From the NCBI GenBank assembly GCA_903828455.1, contig CAIKMJ010000017.1, forward strand, positions 1-53,317: a DNA stretch of 53,317 bases, given 5' to 3'. Source of the stretch: an uncultured Acidobacteriia bacterium. GTDB taxonomy: Bacteria; Acidobacteriota; Terriglobia; Bryobacterales; Bryobacteraceae. Below the pieces are notes generated by a model. The model saw nothing but the letters and a program-made list of their open reading frames with translations, did not search any database and was not told where the DNA came from. Within the stretch, counting starts at the first letter, position 1. Each line of letters starts with the position of its first letter. Positions 1 through 7,927 of the stretch are shown here, one piece after another. Position numbers and translations under genes: made by a program.

Positions 1-111
1 ACAGCAGCTGCCGCCGCCGCTTTTTCGAAAGGCTGGCTTTCGATGGACTACAACATCGAGATGGCATTGTCACAGTCACAGTCATTGGGCTCACGCGGCA
101 GCCCAGCTTGA
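1..111 (+). other. Open reading-frame tail of unknown identity at the window edge
   Basis: The first forward frame is open from base 1 and stops at a TGA at 109-111, giving about 36 residues that I do not recognise. It could be the 3' end of a gene cut by the window edge, perhaps of an insertion sequence given the repeats just after it, or chance. No start or ribosome site is visible. Confidence 0.2.
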
Positions 112-334
112 CAGAGGTGGGATCAATTGAACCAACATCCACTGAGAGTGGCGTGTGAAGTGTACTGGCCTCAGATCTCCTTCTGACCTCACATCTCCTT
201 CTCAGTCGCCGGGGGTGCCGGCAGTTGGCAGGCGACTGTCCATCTATGATCTATGTTATCAAACAATGTCTGCCCCTCTCCTCCCCTTCCTGTAAGGACG
301 CCAAGTTGGAGGCGCGGCCCCTTCGTCGCGCCGC
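112..334. mobile_element. Possible insertion-sequence end (IS21-like terminal repeats)
   Basis: This non-coding stretch is less GC-rich than the genes. It carries an 18-bp direct repeat in two adjacent copies (169-186 and 187-204, two mismatches), next to GGTGGGATCAATTGAACC-like sequence. Multiple short repeats at the termini are known for IS21-family elements, and the neighbouring glycosyltransferase lacks its N-terminus, as expected if an element or deletion had broken it. No transposase is visible, so the call is an inference. It may also be an assembly edge, since contigs often end in repeats. Confidence 0.3.
169..204. repeat. 18-bp tandem direct repeat
   Basis: Two consecutive copies of CCTCASATCTCCTTCTSA (S is G or C) are seen at 169-186 and 187-204. 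They differ only at the two S positions. Confidence 0.75.
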
Positions 335-940
335 GTGGCGTGTCCGGTGAAGGACGGCGTGCTGTCGCGCTGGAAGTACGGGCGTCCGCGGCTGTTCCTC
401 GCCGTGTCGCGATTCGTGGCGGGCGAGCTGTGTCGCGGGGGCGTGGATGAGCGGCGCATCGAAGTGGTCTACGACGGTGTGAAGCTGCCGGAACAGCCGG
501 CGTGGGGGGACGCGGTGGTGGCTCCCTATACGCTCGATCCGGAAAAAGGTCTGGACCTGGCTGAAGAGGCTGCGAGAATAGCGGGAGTGGAGCTGGTGAA
601 GTCGCGCGATCTGCCGGCCGATTTGCGGCGGGCGCGGGTGCTGCTTTATCTGACGCGTTCGGAAGGTCTGGGATCGGGAATCCTGCTCGCCATGGCGCTG
701 GGGGTCACGGTGGTGGCGAGCAATACGGGCGGCATTCCGGAGCTGATCGCGCACGGGAAGAACGGGCTACTGGTGGAAAACGATCCGGCGTCGGTAGCGG
801 CGGCGTTGCGTGCGGCGCGGGAGTCGGATGGCTCGCTCGGCAGCGCGGCGCGAGAAGCCGTACGCGCGCGGTTCACGGAAAAACACATGGTGGAAGCGAC
901 GCTGGCCGCATACGAGAAGGCATCGGGAGACGGAAAGTGA
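335..940 (+). CDS. 5'-truncated glycosyltransferase (GT-B fold, C-terminal domain)
   Basis: The 201 codons correspond to the C-terminal half of a family-4 glycosyltransferase. Visible are SRWKYGRPRLFLAVSRFV, common at the end of the first domain, then VVYDGV, and the sugar-nucleotide-binding region SEGLGSGILLAMALGVTVVA with NTGGIPEL. A full member has some 330-380 residues, so the acceptor-binding domain is missing. Resemblance continues a few codons upstream of the GTG at 335 (RRV), but that frame meets a TAA at 293-295. The gene is therefore probably a broken remnant, or its start was lost at a rearrangement. Its last codons overlap the next gene (GTGA), as in an intact operon. Confidence 0.7.
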   Translation: MACPVKDGVLSRWKYGRPRLFLAVSRFVAGELCRGGVDERRIEVVYDGVKLPEQPAWGDAVVAPYTLDPEKGLDLAEEAARIAGVELVKSRDLPADLRRARVLLYLTRSEGLGSGILLAMALGVTVVASNTGGIPELIAHGKNGLLVENDPASVAAALRAARESDGSLGSAAREAVRARFTEKHMVEATLAAYEKASGDGK

Positions 941-1878
941 CGGGAACGGAATGGACGATTACGGCGACGGTGCTGGCCGGGCTGTTCGGATTGCTGATCG
1001 GCAGTTTCCTGAATGTCTGCATCTACCGCTGGCCGCGGGATCTTTCGGTGGTGCGGCCGCGCTCCTGCTGCCCTTCGTGCCTCGCCGGACTGCTGGAAAA
1101 GGCCGGAATTCCGCTGTATTCGGAAGACGCCGAATTCGAAGAGGCGATCGATGCGGGTGAGTTCGCCCGCTTCGCTCCGGCGGCGCGGATCGCCTGGTAC
1201 GACAACATTCCGGTGCTGAGTTATCTGCTGCTGCGCGGCCGGTGCCGCCGGTGCGGCGCGGCCATCGGGTGGCGATATCCGCTGGTGGAAGCGCTGACGG
1301 GTGTACTGTTCGCCTGGTTCGTGTGGCATCTGGGGCCGACGCTGGCGGCGCTCAAGTTCTGCGTATTCGCGGCGCTGATGGTGGGGCTGGTCTTCAGCGA
1401 TCTGGAGACGCTGCTGCTGCCCGACGAGATGACGATCGGGGGATTCTTCCTCGGTCTGGTCTTTGCGGTGCTGGCGCCGCGGACGGGCCTGTTTTCCGGC
1501 ATCCTGGGGCTGATGGGCATGGCAACGGGCCTGCGCGCGGGCTCGCTGGTGGAGGCGCTGATCGGCGGCCTTCTGCCTGCCGGGACGATCTGGTTCGGCG
1601 GCTGGCTGTTTGAAAAGATCCGCGGCAAGGAAGGCCTCGGCTTCGGCGATGTGAAGATGCTGGCGGCGGTCGGCGCGTTCCTGGGGATTCAGGGGGCGCT
1701 CATGACTGTGATCCTCGGGTCGGTGGCGGGCGCCGTGATCGGGTGGATCTATATCAAAGTGAAGGGCGAAGACGCCGGAAGCTACCAGTTGCCGTTCGGC
1801 ACGTTCCTCGGGGCGGCGGCGCTCTATTCGGCGCTGGCGGGCAATGGATTGCTGAACTGGTACGCCCGCGGCGTGTGA
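937..1878 (+). CDS. pilD: Prepilin peptidase / N-methyltransferase (A24 family)
   Basis: Inner-membrane aspartyl protease that cleaves the leader of type IV pilin-like proteins and methylates the new N-terminus. It opens with GLLIGSFLNVCIYRWPRD, typical of the family. The two zinc-binding pairs are C45/C48 and C103/C106, and the catalytic aspartates are likely D155 (FSDLETLLLPDE) and D238 (GLGFGDVKML). Hydrophobic segments fill the C-terminal two thirds. The first and second cysteine pairs are 54 residues apart, against about 21 in the Pseudomonas enzyme, because of an acidic insert around residues 50-85. The GTG start overlaps the preceding stop by four bases. No pilus genes lie nearby. Confidence 0.93.
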   Translation: MTGTEWTITATVLAGLFGLLIGSFLNVCIYRWPRDLSVVRPRSCCPSCLAGLLEKAGIPLYSEDAEFEEAIDAGEFARFAPAARIAWYDNIPVLSYLLLRGRCRRCGAAIGWRYPLVEALTGVLFAWFVWHLGPTLAALKFCVFAALMVGLVFSDLETLLLPDEMTIGGFFLGLVFAVLAPRTGLFSGILGLMGMATGLRAGSLVEALIGGLLPAGTIWFGGWLFEKIRGKEGLGFGDVKMLAAVGAFLGIQGALMTVILGSVAGAVIGWIYIKVKGEDAGSYQLPFGTFLGAAALYSALAGNGLLNWYARGV

Positions 1879-1963
1879 GGGGATTTTGGCCGGCGCGGCC
1901 GGGATGGCTCGGTGGGTGGGCTATAGTGGCTCCAGGGTTGCCGCAGAATGTTGCCGCAGAATC

Positions 1964-2563
1964 ATGTTAGTTGAATTCGAGCTGATTCAACGAGCGCAGC
2001 AGGGCGATGCGGTCGCGTTCAATCAGGTCGTGACTGCCTACCGGCGGCGCATCATGGGAACCATTTCCCGTCTCATCGGGCGGCCGGAAGACGCCGAAGA
2101 CGTGGCGCAGGAAGTCTTCATCCGCCTCTATTTTTCTCTCCAGAATCTGCGTACGGCGGAGGTTTTCGAGCCCTGGCTCTACCGGTTGACGGTCAACGCG
2201 TCCTACGATTATCTGCGCAAGAGCCGGCGACGCCCGGAATCGCGCATGTCGGACCTTTCCGAGCAGCAGGTGATGATGGCCGACGCGGCCGCCGGTTCGC
2301 TCCGGCAGAGTGAAGAAGGGGAAAAGAAGCGGGTTCGCGACCTCGTGCAGGACCTCCTTTCCGTCGTTTCGGAGGAGGACCGGATGCTGCTTACCCTCAA
2401 GGAAGTGGAGGGTTTATCCCTCAAAGATCTGGAAAAAATCTATCACGTGAACGAAAACGCGCTGAAAGTGCGCCTGTTCCGCGCCCGGCAGCGCGTATTA
2501 AAAAACATGAAAGACGTAACCATTCCCCTGGTCCGGAGCGCCAAATCAAATGACACGCCCTGA
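1964..2563 (+). CDS. ECF-type RNA polymerase sigma factor
   Basis: A 199-residue sigma-70 family protein. Region 2 is at about residues 20-90, with the -10 recognition helix around EDAEDVAQEVFIRLY and the DYLRKSRRR end. Region 4 is at about 140-185, with SLKDLEKIYHVNENALKVRL as the helix-turn-helix. The frame is open further upstream, but the ATG at 1964 (MLVEFELIQRAQQGD) matches the usual length of the family. The next gene starts inside its last codons, and that gene encodes a single-span membrane protein, the usual arrangement of an ECF factor with its anti-sigma. The signal it answers cannot be told from the sequence. Confidence 0.9.
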   Translation: MLVEFELIQRAQQGDAVAFNQVVTAYRRRIMGTISRLIGRPEDAEDVAQEVFIRLYFSLQNLRTAEVFEPWLYRLTVNASYDYLRKSRRRPESRMSDLSEQQVMMADAAAGSLRQSEEGEKKRVRDLVQDLLSVVSEEDRMLLTLKEVEGLSLKDLEKIYHVNENALKVRLFRARQRVLKNMKDVTIPLVRSAKSNDTP

Positions 2564-2972
2564 CGCGTCTCTGAAAAACGGTATTATGGAACCAAACACC
2601 GCCATGCTGCAGAAAAGCGCGCAGGAAAACGAAGGCCGGCTGGATGATCTGCTGGCGGCCTACCGTATGGCTTGCCCGGACACCGAGCCGGGCGCGGCGT
2701 TTATGCCGGCCATTTGGGCACGGATCGAAGAGCGGGAGAAGGCCGAGCGGGAGAGCACCAACTGGTTCGGGCGTTTCGCCAAGACGCTGGTGACGGCGGC
2801 CGTGGCGGCGTCGGCCATTCTGGCCATGCTGCTGTCGTCGTTCAGCTATGACGTGCCCGCGCACCAGTCCGTGGAATTCCTGAACCGAACGTTTGTGGAA
2901 GCGCTGCGGGCGGATCAAATGGCGGCGCTGGAACCGCTGCACGTGGATCGTATCGCGGAGATGGAGCAGTAG
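2550..2972 (+). CDS. Probable anti-sigma factor, single-span membrane protein
   Basis: A 140-residue protein whose start overlaps the sigma gene by 14 bases. A charged cytoplasmic-type N-terminal region (about 1-75) is followed by one hydrophobic helix (VTAAVAASAILAMLLSSF, about 86-104) and a short outer domain. No HxxxCxxC zinc motif is present, so it is not a classical zinc anti-sigma protein. The role is inferred from position and topology. An internal ATG at 2586 (MEPNTAM) is a possible alternative start. Confidence 0.6.
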   Translation: MTRPDASLKNGIMEPNTAMLQKSAQENEGRLDDLLAAYRMACPDTEPGAAFMPAIWARIEEREKAERESTNWFGRFAKTLVTAAVAASAILAMLLSSFSYDVPAHQSVEFLNRTFVEALRADQMAALEPLHVDRIAEMEQ

Positions 2973-2976
2973 CGGC

Positions 2977-3381
2977 ATGCCGCGCAAGCGCCTGAGTACG
3001 GCCCTTTATCTGCTGCTGGTCTTCGCCAGCGGCGCGCTGGTGGGGGTCGTGTCGCACCGGCTTTACGCGACGACGTCGGCCAGCGCCAACACCGCGCCGC
3101 GCAGCATGAGCGAGTTCCGCCAGCGCTATCTGGCGGGCATGCGGGAAAAAGTGGGCGCCAGCGAGCCGCAGATTGCGGAAATCGTCAAGGTGCTGGACGA
3201 GACGAAACACAAACTGGACACGCTGCAGGCGCAGGAAAAGCCGCTGCATGACAAGATCCAGCAGGAACACGTCGACGCGATCAAGGCAATTCTGAACGAC
3301 AAGCAGCAGGTTGCCTACGACAACTGGCGCACGGAACGCGAAAAGGCGCGCGCTGCTGCCGCCGCTCTGGCCCGCAAGTAA
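2977..3381 (+). CDS. Small periplasmic helical protein, Spy/CpxP-like
   Basis: About 134 residues. An N-terminal hydrophobic segment (TALYLLLVFASGALVGVV) works as signal or anchor, followed by a long, charged, alpha-helical domain with RQRYLAGMREKV, EIVKVLDETKHKLDTL and AILNDKQQVAYDNW. The last segment resembles the LTPEQ-type helices of periplasmic heavy-metal-resistance and Spy-like chaperones. The start at 2977 lies four bases after the previous stop, so it probably belongs to the sigma/anti-sigma operon and may be a periplasmic sensor or stress effector. That role is inferred only. Confidence 0.6.
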   Translation: MPRKRLSTALYLLLVFASGALVGVVSHRLYATTSASANTAPRSMSEFRQRYLAGMREKVGASEPQIAEIVKVLDETKHKLDTLQAQEKPLHDKIQQEHVDAIKAILNDKQQVAYDNWRTEREKARAAAAALARK

Positions 3382-3454
3382 CCGCGCTTTCCGGCTCGCC
3401 GGGAGTGTTGGGCATTACAAGAAGCGCGAGCCGTTCGAATACCAGCGAGCAGCA

Positions 3455-3486
3455 CAAAAAAGCGATCCCGCTGAGCGGAATCGCTT
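3455..3486 (-). terminator. Rho-independent terminator of rpmE
   Basis: On the minus strand a stem of about 12 base pairs with one mismatch (AGCGATTCCGCT...AGCGGGATCGCT) is followed by a run of six T. It lies about 60 bases past the rpmE stop. Confidence 0.85.
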
Positions 3487-3547
3487 CGTGCAAAACCTTG
3501 CCGGTGGCAATTCCTGCCGCGGCAAAACCTGCTGCAAGTCGGGGGAA

Positions 3548-3784
3548 CTACTTTGCGACCAGGCGTTCGGCCTTTTCGGCGCGCTGCTTGGCGTACTTCT
3601 TTTCGAACTTGTCGACGCGGCCGGCGGTATCGACCAGTTTCTGCTTACCGGTGAAGAACGGGTGGCAGTTGGCGCAGATTTCCACGCGGATGTCGCCCTT
3701 GTGGGTGGAACGTGTTTTGAACTGGTGGCCGCAAGCGCAGATGACGCTGATTTCGGCGTAGGCGGGGTGAATTCCGGATTTCAT
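3548..3784 (-). CDS. rpmE: Ribosomal protein L31 (zinc-binding type)
   Basis: A 78-residue large-subunit protein. It has the L31 signature MKSGIHPAY at the start, the zinc cysteines CACGH and [13 protein letters not shown], then the basic C-terminal tail [11 protein letters not shown]. The presence of all four cysteines marks the zinc-containing (C+) form. A GAGAGG ribosome site sits 10 bases before the ATG. The upstream 300 bases hold a structured region with its own promoter (see 3875-4093), which may be an rpmE leader. Confidence 0.97.
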   Translation of the reverse strand: MKSGIHPAYAEISVICACGHQFKTRSTHKGDIRVEICANCHPFFTGKQKLVDTAGRVDKFEKKYAKQRAEKAERLVAK

Positions 3785-3874
3785 TTCAGATAAGCCTCTC
3801 GGGAAACTTCAGTTTATCACAGGGGTGCAGGGCTGCCGAGCGTGACAGGCTCGGGCGGTGCAGGTTCCAGACGC

Positions 3875-3909
3875 AAAACCCCTGCGGTCCACGAGTGAAC
3901 CGCAGGGGT
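3875..3909 (-). terminator. Terminator or attenuator hairpin upstream of rpmE
   Basis: A perfect 11-bp stem (ACCCCTGCGGT / ACCGCAGGGGT, arms 3878-3888 and 3899-3909) is followed on the minus strand by TTTTGCG. It would end the upstream structured RNA about 90 bases before rpmE, or act as an attenuator if rpmE is read through it. A T-rich stretch on the other side means it could also act on the plus strand. Confidence 0.6.
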
Positions 3910-4093
3910 CCTGTTGCCTTTTTGATGCCTGAGGCAGTACATTCGTCGCAACGAAGTGACCGGTCCACAGGAACTTGGCCCCACCACTGACAGCGGGTGC
4001 CGGCTACTTTAGAACGGTCGACTCAACAGTCGGCCACCTCGCGCGGTCTACAGCTTGATTTCATTCTTTTGGACCACCTCCCTCTTCAGTGAT
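3875..4093 (-). ncRNA. Structured RNA candidate: independent small RNA or rpmE leader
   Basis: About 220 bases between a promoter (4100-4128) and a terminator-like hairpin. The minus strand folds into consecutive hairpins: CGACT-GTTG-AGTCG near 4020-4037, GGC(A)CCC...GGGGCC near 3975-4000, TTCGT-TGCG-ACGAA near 3945-3958, TGCC-TCA-GGCA near 3928-3938, then the terminator stem. A GGGAGG and an ATG at 4064 open a 13-codon frame (MKSSCRPREVADC) ending in TGA, which may be a leader peptide. I do not recognise it as a named family. It could be a stand-alone small RNA or a long regulated leader of rpmE. Confidence 0.5.
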
Positions 4094-4099
4094 ATTTAC

Positions 4100-4128
4100 A
4101 AACTACGCCCGGATTGGCGGCTTGTCAA
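4100..4128 (-). promoter_or_regulatory. Sigma-70-type promoter of the structured RNA / rpmE
   Basis: Minus strand: a perfect -35 TTGACA (4128-4123), a 17-base spacer and a -10 TAGTTT (4105-4100) that keeps the three most conserved positions. Transcription would start near 4093. Confidence 0.6.
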
Positions 4129-4254
4129 TACCTCTCGAAGCGATTTAGGCAACTGTCATACAATCGCCAGGGATATGGGGAATTCGGGTAACAAGTAATG
4201 GGTGCGGGGCCCGCCGTATGGCCGGCTGGAACGAGCAGGTTTCCGGCGCCGTGC

Positions 4255-6684
4255 TTAGAAAATCCGTTCCTGTTTCTTCAGATTCCCGAAGGTCCCGATG
4301 TTGGCAATCGTGTAGGCGAACTTGAACTGATTGTCGTTCAGCGTGCCGAATGCAATGCGGCGGAACTCGACGCTGAAGCCGCAGCAGTCGGTATTGTAGG
4401 AAAGCTGTCCGATGGCGAACTGCATGATCTGCTGGCGGTAGTCGTAGACGGTTGAGAACGCGGCATTCCAGCCCTTGCGGTTGGTCTGGCCGTAGCCGAG
4501 CGTGGCGCGGAGCTGGTCGGCCGCCGGACTCAGGATCGCGTCGGGGCGCACCACGTTCTGCCCCATCGAAATGAAGTACTGGCGGAGGCGGAAATCGGTG
4601 GAAAACGTGCTGTTCACAAGACGGTGCAGCAGCGGGTCGTAATCGGCCTGCCACTGCACGGCGACGCCGGGCCGGGGCAGCGCGCGCAGGATCGAACTCA
4701 CGGGCGAATAGCGCCGGGAATGGTCGAGGTAGGAGAAGCCGGTGAAGTCCATCGCGGTCAGAACCACGTTGCGCTGGCCCGGGACGAAGGCGCCGCCAAA
4801 CGTGGGATCGAAAAACGCCTTGGCAAACAACTGCCAGCTGAGAATCTCCACCGTGGAGTCGCCGCGCCTGGCGTAGAGCCGGTTGGTGAAACCGGCGGAG
4901 GCTTCATTGGTATTCGAAAACAGATCGAACTGATCGAAGCGGAGCGTTTCGGCAAAGTTACTCACGCCGGTCACATAACGGTAGCCGAAGCGAGGTTCGA
5001 TCACGTGCTTTAACTTCTCGCCTAAAAACGTTTTGCGGTTATAAATTCGCGAAAGCGACGGCAGGATGAAATCCACGTCGAATTCCGGAACGCTGCGCGT
5101 GAGCGCGGCATTCTGCACCGTTCCGCTGACCAGCGTCTGTCCATAGAACGATTCATGCAGGGTGAAGCTCGGCACCACGCTGAAGCCGCCCCAGTGAGCG
5201 GCTGTGTTGACGGAAGGCGAGAAGCTGCCGCGCGGCATGAACTGGGCGTTTTCGTAGTAGCCGGGTTGTGGCGCGGGCTCCACGCGGTGATAGAGGCCGA
5301 AGCTGGAGTCGAAGGAAAACCAGAGCGGAAATGGGCCGCCGGCGAGCTGATGGTCGCGTCCGCTGAAGTCGAACTCGGGAAGTTTGCGGACGATGATGAA
5401 GTCGTCCTTCACCGTGTCCTGAAAGTTTTCGTTGCGCGAGGCCTGCGCTTCGAAGGTGTAGCTGCCGAAGTGTTTCTCGAGGAATGCGGTCGAGGTGACG
5501 GCCGAATAAATGGCCTCGTTGAAGGATTGCGTGAAGGTCTGACGGAAGAGCAGGGAAGTGAGGTAATCGAGATTTCCCCTCGCCTCCCAGTCGTTGCCGA
5601 ACTGAATCTTCCCGGTGCCGGTAAGGCTGAAGCCGCCGGCCTTGATGGCGTTGCCGCCCTGCTGGACGCCGCGATCGTTGACGCCGTAGAAGATCAGGTT
5701 GAAGTCGGATTTATTGGTCGGCTTGCCGCGGAAGTCGATGTGATGTGCGTAGCCGCGCGACGTGTAATCCTGTGCGACGTAACTGGCGTCGAAAGAGCGG
5801 CTGATGGCCCAGTAGTAGCCGAGGCCGAAGAAATAGCCGAACTGCGAGCTGTGGCCGGCTTCGGGCGAAAGGAAACCGCTTTTGCGCGGTTCCTTTTTCA
5901 GCCCCTTGTAAAAGTAGGGGAAGAAGAAGACCGGGACGCCGCGAACGTGATAGACGCCGTTCCGGGTTACGGCGCGGTCCCCGGGGTAAATGTTGAACAC
6001 GTCGGAGCTCAGGGTCCACCACGGCGACGGCATCTGGCAGTCGGTGATGTAGCCTTCGTGCAGTATGTAGCGGTCTTCGAAGCGCTCGGCGTACTTGCCC
6101 TCGAAGTAGAACGGCTCGTTGGAGAGCAGAAGCCCGGGGCGCGCGACGACGCGGGTCTTCATGAATCCGCGGACGTGTCCGAAGGTGCCGCGCCCGGTAT
6201 CGGTGTTGTACTCGGCGGTATCGCAGTAGAGGATTTCGTTGCGCTCGTAGTTGCGGTAGTAGACGTTGCCCCGGGCTTTGAAGACGTGGGTGTTTTCGTC
6301 GTACTCGGCCTCGTCGGCGCGAAAGGTGGCATCGAACAGTTCCACCACCACATGGCCGTGAAGTTGATAGACGCCGCCGGCGGACTCCTGGCTGTCGGAC
6401 GTGATGTCGTAATCGCCCTTCATCGGCGCGTTCGGGCGGGGAATCCGGATGCTGAAGTCCGGCCGCTCCACGGTGGCGGCGGCCGGGGAATCGGGCGCGG
6501 GTGGCGGCGCGGGGAGGCTGTCTATTTCAGGTGACGGAGCAGCCGAAGTCTGTCCTGCGGCCCATTGTGCGGAGGCCTGTAAAATCAGGGCCAAAATGAA
6601 ACAGGCACGAAGAATTTTTCCGTGACAAGTGACGGAGATTATGTTACTCAGGTGAGTAGGGTTGCTGCGCGAATTCGGCCTCAA
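4255..6684 (-). CDS. lptD: LPS-assembly outer-membrane protein LptD
   Basis: About 809 residues. A hydrophobic signal segment (ILRACFILALILQASAQ) leads into an OstA/LptA-like periplasmic domain (about 90-200, with YDITSDSQESAGGVYQLHGH and ARGNVYYRN), then a long beta-barrel region ending in a short aromatic tail (QERIF). LptD places lipopolysaccharide in the outer leaflet together with LptE, which is not seen here. The start is uncertain: the frame begins at a TTG at 6684, but an ATAAT-like -10 and an inverted repeat lie inside the first 15 codons, so translation may begin later. No other lpt genes are adjacent. Confidence 0.9.
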   Translation of the reverse strand: MRPNSRSNPTHLSNIISVTCHGKILRACFILALILQASAQWAAGQTSAAPSPEIDSLPAPPPAPDSPAAATVERPDFSIRIPRPNAPMKGDYDITSDSQESAGGVYQLHGHVVVELFDATFRADEAEYDENTHVFKARGNVYYRNYERNEILYCDTAEYNTDTGRGTFGHVRGFMKTRVVARPGLLLSNEPFYFEGKYAERFEDRYILHEGYITDCQMPSPWWTLSSDVFNIYPGDRAVTRNGVYHVRGVPVFFFPYFYKGLKKEPRKSGFLSPEAGHSSQFGYFFGLGYYWAISRSFDASYVAQDYTSRGYAHHIDFRGKPTNKSDFNLIFYGVNDRGVQQGGNAIKAGGFSLTGTGKIQFGNDWEARGNLDYLTSLLFRQTFTQSFNEAIYSAVTSTAFLEKHFGSYTFEAQASRNENFQDTVKDDFIIVRKLPEFDFSGRDHQLAGGPFPLWFSFDSSFGLYHRVEPAPQPGYYENAQFMPRGSFSPSVNTAAHWGGFSVVPSFTLHESFYGQTLVSGTVQNAALTRSVPEFDVDFILPSLSRIYNRKTFLGEKLKHVIEPRFGYRYVTGVSNFAETLRFDQFDLFSNTNEASAGFTNRLYARRGDSTVEILSWQLFAKAFFDPTFGGAFVPGQRNVVLTAMDFTGFSYLDHSRRYSPVSSILRALPRPGVAVQWQADYDPLLHRLVNSTFSTDFRLRQYFISMGQNVVRPDAILSPAADQLRATLGYGQTNRKGWNAAFSTVYDYRQQIMQFAIGQLSYNTDCCGFSVEFRRIAFGTLNDNQFKFAYTIANIGTFGNLKKQERIF
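6645..6658. promoter_or_regulatory. Inverted repeat TACTCA-GG-TGAGTA near the lptD start
   Basis: A perfect 6+6 inverted repeat with a 2-base centre lies directly beside a CATAAT -10-like sequence (minus strand). It has the form of a small operator. Whether it controls lptD or the divergent gene at 6828 is unknown. Confidence 0.35.
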
Positions 6685-6827
6685 ATGGCAACCCTAGCAC
6701 GGCATAAATGCTGTCGCAAGCAAGGGACTGAAATAACGACCCGCCCGGTGGTCCGTACCGGCGGAAGGCGAGGCCGAAAGACGGCGCGAAACGACCCGGG
6801 CGAACCGGGTCAGACGAATAGAAATAG

Positions 6828-7850
6828 ATGCACTGCCAGCATTGCGGTTTCACTAACGGAGAAGAAGATCATCGCTGTCTGCGCTGCGGACGTCGGCTGT
6901 CCGGCATTGTGATTTCGGCGCCTCCGGGCTACGCGGGGGCCAACGCGCTCGCGCTCGCGCCCATTGCGGATGGGGACACGCGCGAGTTCCCGCCCGTTCG
7001 CAATGTGGCGGCGGATTCGGTCGCTCCGCAGACTGGCTCGTGGCAAATGCAGGAGACGCAGACCGGCGGCTGGCCGGCGGGTGCCTTTGCCGGAAACGCC
7101 GGGACCGGCCGGCAGGAAACGCTGTTTCAGACGGGGCCTGAGAAGGCGCAGGATAAAGCGATGTCGGATAACGTAATTCCGTTCGAACAGATTCGCCGTT
7201 CGAAGCGGGCCGAGCCTCGCCTGACGCCGCAGATGCCGCACGTCGGTCCACCGGCGCCGGCCCCGGCGCAACGCGCCGCATCGCAGCAAAGATCGCGCGC
7301 GGCTTCGGTTGCTTCGCCGGCCGAGCAGGGCGTGCTCGATTTCGTGCCGGCCTCGCCGCTGCGGGCGCGGCTGCTGAAAACGGAGGTGGAAGCGCAGGTG
7401 TTTTGCGAGCGGCCCGTGGCGACGCCAACGCATCGCGCGGTGGCGGCGTCCATCGACGCTGCGTTCATCCTGGTGGCGTTCGGAATTCTGCTGCTGACTT
7501 ATCACGTGGCGGGCGGCGAACTGGGTTCGGGCAAGCTCTTCTGGATCGCGCTGGCGGCCTCGCTGAGCCTCGTGGTGCTGGCGTACGGGCTGGTGTGGAC
7601 GATCGCCGGACGCGAAACGGCCGGGATGGCGTTCACCGATCTGCAACTGATTACCTTCGACGGTTTTCCGGTCGATTCGCGCAGTCGCGCCATTCGGTTC
7701 GTTTTTACCTGGATGAGCTTTTGCGCTGGTGGGCTGGGTGTCTTATGGGGCGTTGCCGATGAGGAGTACCTCACCTGGCACGATCACATTTCACAAACGT
7801 TCCCGACGGTGCGCGAAGCCAGCGGCGCGTTTGTGAAGCAGCGGCGCTAG
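6828..7850 (+). CDS. Zinc-ribbon and RDD-domain membrane protein
   Basis: 340 residues in three parts. An N-terminal zinc ribbon (MHCQHCGF...CLRCGRRL, residues 3-22) is followed by a low-complexity, Ala/Pro/Gln-rich linker of about 170 residues. The C-terminal RDD domain (about 205-325) has three membrane helices, with PTHRAVAASIDAAFI and EEYLTWHDHISQTF as its conserved ends. The function of RDD proteins is poorly defined; some transport small solutes. No clear ribosome site precedes the ATG. The gene is divergent from lptD. Confidence 0.85.
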   Translation: MHCQHCGFTNGEEDHRCLRCGRRLSGIVISAPPGYAGANALALAPIADGDTREFPPVRNVAADSVAPQTGSWQMQETQTGGWPAGAFAGNAGTGRQETLFQTGPEKAQDKAMSDNVIPFEQIRRSKRAEPRLTPQMPHVGPPAPAPAQRAASQQRSRAASVASPAEQGVLDFVPASPLRARLLKTEVEAQVFCERPVATPTHRAVAASIDAAFILVAFGILLLTYHVAGGELGSGKLFWIALAASLSLVVLAYGLVWTIAGRETAGMAFTDLQLITFDGFPVDSRSRAIRFVFTWMSFCAGGLGVLWGVADEEYLTWHDHISQTFPTVREASGAFVKQRR

Positions 7851-7927
7851 CCGGCCCGCGGTGCTTGCGCACCGTTTCAGTTGCCATCACACCTGTGGTT
7901 GCTTCTGCCGTTTCCTCTGCCCGATCC

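Noticed and set aside
3786-4064. A possible selenoprotein: the frame MKSSCRPREVADC-UGA continues open to 3786 with CxxC and WWG pieces
   Set aside because: The region folds into several hairpins including a terminator, the downstream codons overlap that terminator, and an open frame of this length is common by chance in GC-rich DNA. No convincing bacterial SECIS element at the right spacing was seen.
5155-6534. A 459-codon plus-strand open frame opposite lptD
   Set aside because: Long antisense frames are expected opposite GC-rich genes. It has no start signal or recognisable motif, while lptD is clear on the other strand.
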